Source: UBA2287 sp964479665 (lineage in GTDB: Bacteria; Bacteroidota; Bacteroidia; Bacteroidales; Tenuifilaceae). Taken from it: DNA of 64,000 nt. The translations under genes and the position numbers were made by a program. The notes under the pieces were generated by a model. That model did no database searches, was not told the origin of the DNA, and saw only the letters and a program-made list of their open reading frames with translations. Every line of letters begins with the position of its first letter. Position 1 is the stretch's first letter. The stretch is taken from assembly GCA_964479665.1 (NCBI GenBank), contig CAYZNN010000001.1, forward strand, positions 1 through 64,000, written 5' to 3'. This document shows, one piece after another, positions 59,651-64,000 of the stretch.

Positions 59651-60628
59651 ATGTTGTATCCATTAAAGTTTCGACCGATACTTAAAGATAGAATTTGGGG
59701 AGGGCAGCGTCTCAAAACACTTTACAATAAAGAATATCCCGACCTAAAATTGAATTATGGCGAAAGTTGGGAACTTTCACCAGTTCATGGAAGCATGTCG
59801 TTAGTTACCAACGGAATGCTAAAGGGGAATACCATTGGCGAGCTGGTTGAAATATACATGGGCGATCTGTTGGGCGAGCAGGTATTTAATGAGTATGGGG
59901 CCAATTTCCCGTTACTAATTAAACTTATCGATGCTGCCGATTCGCTCTCAGTTCAGGTTCACCCCGACGATAATATGGCCAATGAGCTACATGGTGCCAA
60001 TGGTAAAAGTGAAATGTGGTACGTACTTCATGCCGAAGAGGGCGCTGAAATAGTTTCGGGCTTAAAGCCTAACGTTACAAAATTGCATTTTGCAAGCGCA
60101 ATGGATAGTGGAGAGGTAGTTGGGTTGCTAAATTCATATTCCGTTTTGCCCGACGATTTTTTCTATATCCCTGCTGGAACGGTTCATGCTATTGGTAAAA
60201 ACATTGTACTACTCGAGGTTCAGCAAGCATCTGATATAACCTATCGAATTTACGATTGGGACCGCATTGATAGCAACGGACAACCGCGGGAACTTCATAA
60301 GCAGCAAGCACTCGAAGCAATCGATTTTAATAGCAAAGGGAACGGAAAGTTAAGAATTACGCCCATTTCAAATCAAAGTCAAAACCTGTTAAAATGTAAA
60401 TACTTTAATATTAATAGGCTAAACCTTACTGTTCCATTTGAAATTGACAGGTATACTTTCGATTCATTCGCTTTGTACTTTTGTGTCGATGGTTCCTTCA
60501 AATTAATTTATCAAGAAGGGGAAGTGAATGTTGGGACAGGGGAATTAGTTCTTGTTCCGGCTGAAATAAAAGCGTTCAGTATTTCACCAAAAAACACTGC
60601 AAAAGTCATTGAGGTAACTATGGAATAA
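59651..60628 (+). CDS. manA: mannose-6-phosphate isomerase, type I
   Basis: ManA interconverts mannose 6-phosphate and fructose 6-phosphate. The 325-residue cupin has the Zn-binding QVHPDD (LSVQVHPDDNMANE), EMWYVLHAEEG and GTVHAIGKNIVLLEVQ motifs. It is divergent from udk and followed by a 301-base gap. It could feed sugar nucleotides for surface polysaccharide. Confidence 0.95.
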   Translation: MLYPLKFRPILKDRIWGGQRLKTLYNKEYPDLKLNYGESWELSPVHGSMSLVTNGMLKGNTIGELVEIYMGDLLGEQVFNEYGANFPLLIKLIDAADSLSVQVHPDDNMANELHGANGKSEMWYVLHAEEGAEIVSGLKPNVTKLHFASAMDSGEVVGLLNSYSVLPDDFFYIPAGTVHAIGKNIVLLEVQQASDITYRIYDWDRIDSNGQPRELHKQQALEAIDFNSKGNGKLRITPISNQSQNLLKCKYFNINRLNLTVPFEIDRYTFDSFALYFCVDGSFKLIYQEGEVNVGTGELVLVPAEIKAFSISPKNTAKVIEVTME

Positions 60629-60929
60629 AAAACAGAATATAAATCCAATAGAATTTATGCAGAGCATGTAATTGGTAAATAGGCACTAGCGATTTATTGG
60701 GTTTGATTTAATGAATTTATGGTATGCTCTTTGATTGATAGGCCACTCGTGCAGTATTAAGTGCCAAACAATATATTTTCGAAGGAAGTTGTTTTGTTTA
60801 AGATTTTTTCTATAATTTTATGTTCAAATTAACCAATAAACAGTTTGCTTTCAGGCATCTTTTCAATGGAGCGCGCCAATGAAGTAAAAGATTAATTGGT
60901 GAGTTTCAACGAAAAGAGCATTTTTTAAA
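60629..60929. other. 301-base gap, nothing clear
   Basis: No reading frame of more than a few codons, no tRNA and no strong hairpin. A weak promoter candidate on the plus strand, TTG with a 21-base spacer and TAATTTTA near 60790-60825, could serve the SiaB-like gene. The AT content is higher than in neighbours. Confidence 0.5.
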
Positions 60930-61511
60930 ATGGACAATATCATATATTTCATAAAGTCCACCCTTTCTAGCGACATGGCTACAAGCGGTTTTCCCCTAAT
61001 TTACAAGGGTGAAATGAACCATCATATCATGCGCGCATTTGCCTTTATGGCAAACCGAAAAATTGCTGAGAATAACATTCCAACTCCAATCCGTAAAAGG
61101 GTCTTTCATATAATGATTGAGTGCTTACAGAATATTACTAAGCATTCCGACGATTTTGACAAGAACGACAAGCAAATTGGTAATGGCCTTTTCATTGTTG
61201 GTTACAACAAAGACTCTTTCTATGTTATGACCGGGAATTTGGTTAGAAACGAGAAAATGAAATCATTGGAAGACCGAATTATTTCCCTTAATACCGCCAC
61301 AAAGGAAGAGTTGAAAGAAATGTTTTTAAAACAAATGACGCGGGGCTCTCTTAACGAAAAGGGTGGTGCAGGGCTTGGTTTAATAGATATTGCCCGAAAG
61401 TCGGGGCGCAAATTATTTTACCATTTTGCCCCTTACGACCACCATCGGCATTTTTTCCTCCTAGTGGTTACAATATCCCTTAAACTTCCACTACATAACG
61501 AAGAGGAATAG
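60930..61511 (+). CDS. SiaB-like GHKL protein kinase (DUF6272)
   Basis: The 193-residue cytoplasmic protein looks like the SiaB-family kinases, which phosphorylate a SiaC-type partner and oppose a PP2C phosphatase. The N box is VFHIMIECLQNITKHSDDF with the Asn present, and the G2 lid is GGAGLGLIDIARKSG. The fold is thus an intact GHKL ATPase, unlike the kinase at 28-30 kb. No SiaC-like gene lies next to it; the following gene is a secreted repeat protein. Its partner is therefore unknown. Confidence 0.8.
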   Translation: MDNIIYFIKSTLSSDMATSGFPLIYKGEMNHHIMRAFAFMANRKIAENNIPTPIRKRVFHIMIECLQNITKHSDDFDKNDKQIGNGLFIVGYNKDSFYVMTGNLVRNEKMKSLEDRIISLNTATKEELKEMFLKQMTRGSLNEKGGAGLGLIDIARKSGRKLFYHFAPYDHHRHFFLLVVTISLKLPLHNEEE

Positions 61512-61604
61512 ATTTATAAGAAAAAATGATCTCGGCATTCAATTTTTGGGAACTATTTTTGTGGTTGCTGTGTTTATGAATGATATTAATGTAGATAATG
61601 CAAT

Positions 61605-62585
61605 ATGAAAACTTCACTTCTAACAATATTACTGCTTCATCTTATTGTTACTTTCTCGTTTTCTCAAACTAAGGATGAGGAGCGCGAACGACTGAAAATA
61701 GCAAATAATAAGGTTAAGCAAATTACCCAATGGTCGCACCGGTACAAACAAGGAAAACCCGAACAAGCAGGGTATAAAACATCTGAAACCAAGTACGACA
61801 GAAATGGAAACCCCATTGAAATTACAAACTACAGGGCAAATGGTGATGTTTCGTCGCGTGCACTTTATAAGTACAACGATAAGAACCAACGTGTTGAGTA
61901 CATATTTTACCAAAAGGACAAAAAACCTCAACTTGAAATAACCAATAAGCAAAACTATCAGTACGATAGCAAAGGCAATAAAATTCTCGAAGTACGTTTC
62001 GATGGTGCTACACAGAGTCGAATAGTGTACGAATATCATCCCGATAGCCGCCCCAAAAGCATTGTTTCGACCTCAGCGGGGAATAAGATTAATGAGAAAT
62101 GGGAGTACTTTTACGAAGGGAACAATCAAGAAATAAAAGTTTTCGATGGAAGCCAGAATTTGGTTTCATCAACCAAAAGGAAATTCAACTCAAAAGGGAA
62201 TGTAACGGAGGAGGTGCGCTTCGATGGTAAGGGTAAGGAGCTTAAAAGGCAAAACTTTACCTTCAATAGCAATGATCAAATGATTGAGTTGGTTGAGCAT
62301 TATGCAGGAGCCTTCATAAAAAAATTAACCTACAAACTAGATGCTCAAGGTCAAGTTATTGAGGTAATCCAAGAGAACCCCGATGGAACTCGCTTTACTC
62401 AATCATCGTTTAAGTTCGACCCCAAGGGCAACCTACTGGAAGAGCGCTGGAGCGAGGGAGACCCCAATGAATTCTCGCACAAACAATCGAGCTACGATGG
62501 TAAGGGAAACCCTCTTGAGGTCGATTCGTACTATGCACCATATAAATTTAGAGTGCTTTACAAATACACTTACGATTACTACTAA
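61605..62585 (+). CDS. secreted repeat protein with RHS/YD-like repeats
   Basis: The 326-residue protein has a signal peptide (LLTILLLHLIVTFSFSQ) and then repeats of about 25-40 residues with a consensus like YDxxGNxxExxxFDG: KYDRNGNPIEITNY, YQYDSKGNKILEVRFDG, KFNSKGNVTEEVRFDG, FKFDPKGNLLEERW and SYDGKGNPLEVDSYY. These resemble YD/RHS repeats that form beta-strands. No catalytic motif is visible. It follows the kinase gene by 93 bases and ends in its own terminator. Confidence 0.8.
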   Translation: MKTSLLTILLLHLIVTFSFSQTKDEERERLKIANNKVKQITQWSHRYKQGKPEQAGYKTSETKYDRNGNPIEITNYRANGDVSSRALYKYNDKNQRVEYIFYQKDKKPQLEITNKQNYQYDSKGNKILEVRFDGATQSRIVYEYHPDSRPKSIVSTSAGNKINEKWEYFYEGNNQEIKVFDGSQNLVSSTKRKFNSKGNVTEEVRFDGKGKELKRQNFTFNSNDQMIELVEHYAGAFIKKLTYKLDAQGQVIEVIQENPDGTRFTQSSFKFDPKGNLLEERWSEGDPNEFSHKQSSYDGKGNPLEVDSYYAPYKFRVLYKYTYDYY

Positions 62586-62605
62586 AAAAAATGTTTTTTA
62601 CTTTT

Positions 62606-62636
62606 AAACCCATTCATTATTCCGAATGGGTTTTTT
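62606..62636 (+). terminator. rho-independent terminator after the repeat protein
   Basis: AAACCCATTC / GAATGGGTTT (62606-62615 and 62624-62633) with an 8-base loop and a T-run to 62636, 20 bases after the stop codon. Confidence 0.9.
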
Positions 62637-62703
62637 CACATAAATTTTATTGGTTCTTTAAACAATTCAAGTAATTAGAAGGTTTTAATACGAATAATGA
62701 ACT

Positions 62704-63222
62704 ATGAACGGATTTAGAAAAATTGACCCAATGGCTCTTACTGGTAACGTATTCGAAATGCTCGATAGGGACTGGATGCTTATTACCGCTGGAGATATGT
62801 TGAAGCATAATACTATGACTGCTTCATGGGGTATGTTCGGTTTTTTGTGGAGGAAGCCGGTAGTCAATATTTTTATACGTCCTCAGAGGTATACATATAA
62901 CTTTGTAGATGGGAGTAACCACTTTAGCTTATCTTTTTTTGGTTCCAAATATCGTGAGGCACTTAATATTTGTGGAGCTAAATCGGGAAGAGATATCGAT
63001 AAAATAAAAGAGGCTAATTTAACCCCAATTCAAACCCCAAACGGTACGGTTAGTTTTCTGGAGGCTCGTTTAATATTCGATTGTGTGAAACTATACTCAG
63101 ACGATATTGTCCCCAATTGCTTTAATGACAATCAGATTCCTTTGAGCATATACCCTCAGAACGATTTTCATCGGTATTTTATAGGAGAAATTGTTGGTTG
63201 CTATGAACGAGTTGCCAAATGA
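62704..63222 (+). CDS. flavin reductase-like protein (FMN-binding split barrel)
   Basis: The 172-residue protein matches the flavin reductase-like family: LITAGDMLKHNTMTASWGM (substrate and flavin loop), RKPVVNIFIRPQRYTY and HFSLSFFGSKYREALNICG. Members reduce FMN with NAD(P)H or are flavin-binding proteins of related fold. The DCC-family gene starts inside its last 20 bases, so the two are likely coupled. Confidence 0.9.
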   Translation: MNGFRKIDPMALTGNVFEMLDRDWMLITAGDMLKHNTMTASWGMFGFLWRKPVVNIFIRPQRYTYNFVDGSNHFSLSFFGSKYREALNICGAKSGRDIDKIKEANLTPIQTPNGTVSFLEARLIFDCVKLYSDDIVPNCFNDNQIPLSIYPQNDFHRYFIGEIVGCYERVAK

Positions 63223-63559
63223 TGAAGTAAGGAAATGTGAGGTGTATTACGATTCGATTTGCAAACTATGCAATTCTATTGTTACCCATTTTTCGACAAA
63301 AAATACTGCTGGAAAATTTGCTTTTATTGCAAACAATACCTTGAAAGAGCGTGCTGTTGAAGGTTACAATACTCAAAACGCACTTGTTGTAATTAATGAT
63401 AAGGGACAAGCATACGCATATTCCGATGCGGTACTGACTATTCTAAAAGAACAAGGTGGGGGCTATTTGCTGATATACTATATTGCTAGGGTAATGCCAC
63501 GGAGGTTGAGAGACTATTTGTATAAAATTGTAGCTCGAAATCGACACAAATTATTTTGA
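63203..63559 (+). CDS. DCC-family (DUF393) thiol-disulfide oxidoreductase-like protein
   Basis: The 118-residue protein has the defining DxxCxLC motif as YDSICKLCNSIVTHF (DCC). The start ATG at 63203 overlaps the flavin reductase stop by 20 bases. The fold is thioredoxin-like; the real reaction is unknown. In the same frame a TTG is four codons further upstream (63191). Confidence 0.88.
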   Translation: MNELPNDEVRKCEVYYDSICKLCNSIVTHFSTKNTAGKFAFIANNTLKERAVEGYNTQNALVVINDKGQAYAYSDAVLTILKEQGGGYLLIYYIARVMPRRLRDYLYKIVARNRHKLF

Positions 63560-63583
63560 ATTACCTGAGTAGAGCCTATTGAG

Positions 63584-63997
63584 CTAAATTTCCTCGTCCC
63601 ATGAATTATCCCAATCTTCGAAGCCAAGGTCTCTTATTTCATCGAGGCTGCGGCGCTCCTTTTTGGTCGGACGGCCAGTGCCAGGGTTGCGGTAACTTTG
63701 GAAGACAAATAGTTTGGCATTGAGTTTTTCAAGCTCACTTTCGGGTGTAATATTTTCGAGGAACTCATTTACTAGTTTTGCCCCAATCCTGTTTTTGGGA
63801 AAACCTTTAACAATAAATGTGAAGTTAACAGGGGGTTTACGTACCTCTACTCTATCGTTCACTTTGGCTTCTTTCGAGGGCTTTGTTTCAACTCCATTAA
63901 TTTTGATGCGACCCTTTTTGCATGCCTCAGTGGCCATGCTTCTTGTTTTGAATATTCGAACGCTCCAAAGCCATTTGTCGATACGTTCCGATATCAT
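63584..63997 (-). CDS. S4-domain RNA-binding protein, Hsp15 (HslR)-like
   Basis: The 137-residue protein has an S4 domain at the N-terminus (RIDKWLWSVRIFKTRSMATE, KKGRIKINGVETKPSKEAKV) and then a basic and acidic tail. In E. coli Hsp15 rescues stalled 50S-peptidyl-tRNA complexes. The ATG is 3 bases from the window edge, so a longer N-terminus outside the window cannot be excluded, but the start fits the family. Confidence 0.9.
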   Translation of the reverse strand: MISERIDKWLWSVRIFKTRSMATEACKKGRIKINGVETKPSKEAKVNDRVEVRKPPVNFTFIVKGFPKNRIGAKLVNEFLENITPESELEKLNAKLFVFQSYRNPGTGRPTKKERRSLDEIRDLGFEDWDNSWDEEI

Positions 63998-64000
63998 ATA

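Noticed and set aside
60629..60929. Possible non-coding RNA in the 301-base gap
   Set aside because: No strong hairpin with T-run and no clean promoter was seen; AT content alone is not evidence.
1..64000. CRISPR array, tRNA or rRNA genes
   Set aside because: No regularly spaced repeats, cloverleaf-like sequences or rRNA segments were noticed on either strand.

Overview
The window is from a Bacteroidota chromosome, most likely an anaerobic member of Bacteroidales in the broad sense. The evidence is a protease with a type IX secretion (T9SS) C-terminal signal, the gliding genes gldE and gldD, DUF6089 outer-membrane proteins, Bacteroidota-type zinc-free L36 and S14, promoter elements of the TTTG / TAnnTTTG type, and a ferredoxin-linked 2-oxoacid oxidoreductase. 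I see no insertion sequence, prophage, CRISPR array, tRNA or rRNA. The gene content is chromosomal core plus Bacteroidota-specific envelope functions.

Layout. 1-3.6 kb: a small lipoprotein and a large secreted serine protease. 3.6-21.6 kb: one long str-S10-spc-alpha ribosomal cluster (rpsL to rplQ), including rpmD and rpmJ, which are easily missed because they are short. It is preceded by two tandem Bacteroidota promoters and closed by a strong terminator. 21.6-25 kb: enolase and a UbiD-type decarboxylase, separated by a terminator. 25-30 kb: a convergent signalling pair, made of a 14-blade propeller protein with a cytoplasmic SpoIIE/PP2C phosphatase and a membrane hybrid sensor kinase whose ATP-binding domain looks dead. 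30-37.8 kb: a LysE exporter, an aldehyde dehydrogenase, an Lnb/DUF4105 membrane protein, DsbD, RNase G/E, a 30-residue mS38/bS22-like basic protein and an HU-type protein.

38-43 kb: mutY-ssb-gldE-gldD-phosphopantetheinyl transferase-GGGP synthase, all on the + strand and ending at a bidirectional terminator. 43-46 kb: korB and korA, divergent from a gamma-carbonic anhydrase. 46.7-56.6 kb: a long minus-strand envelope cluster. In transcription order it holds a CBS-ACT protein, a single-POTRA Omp85 protein, NAD kinase, two DUF6089 proteins, uppS, bamA, two Skp/OmpH chaperones and murI. It joins outer-membrane assembly with the undecaprenyl carrier and D-glutamate supply. 56.6-64 kb: pdxJ, an alpha/beta hydrolase, a DnaQ-like exonuclease, udk, manA, a SiaB-like GHKL kinase, a secreted repeat protein, a flavin reductase overlapping a DCC-family protein, and an S4-domain RNA-binding protein.

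The items most worth a second look are the apparently catalytically dead hybrid kinase facing the propeller phosphatase, the orphan SiaB-like kinase, the 30-residue ribosomal-type protein, the Lnb-family protein, the archaeal-type lipid enzyme in the gliding cluster, and several compact promoter arrangements. All assignments come from reading motifs by eye; no database search was possible.
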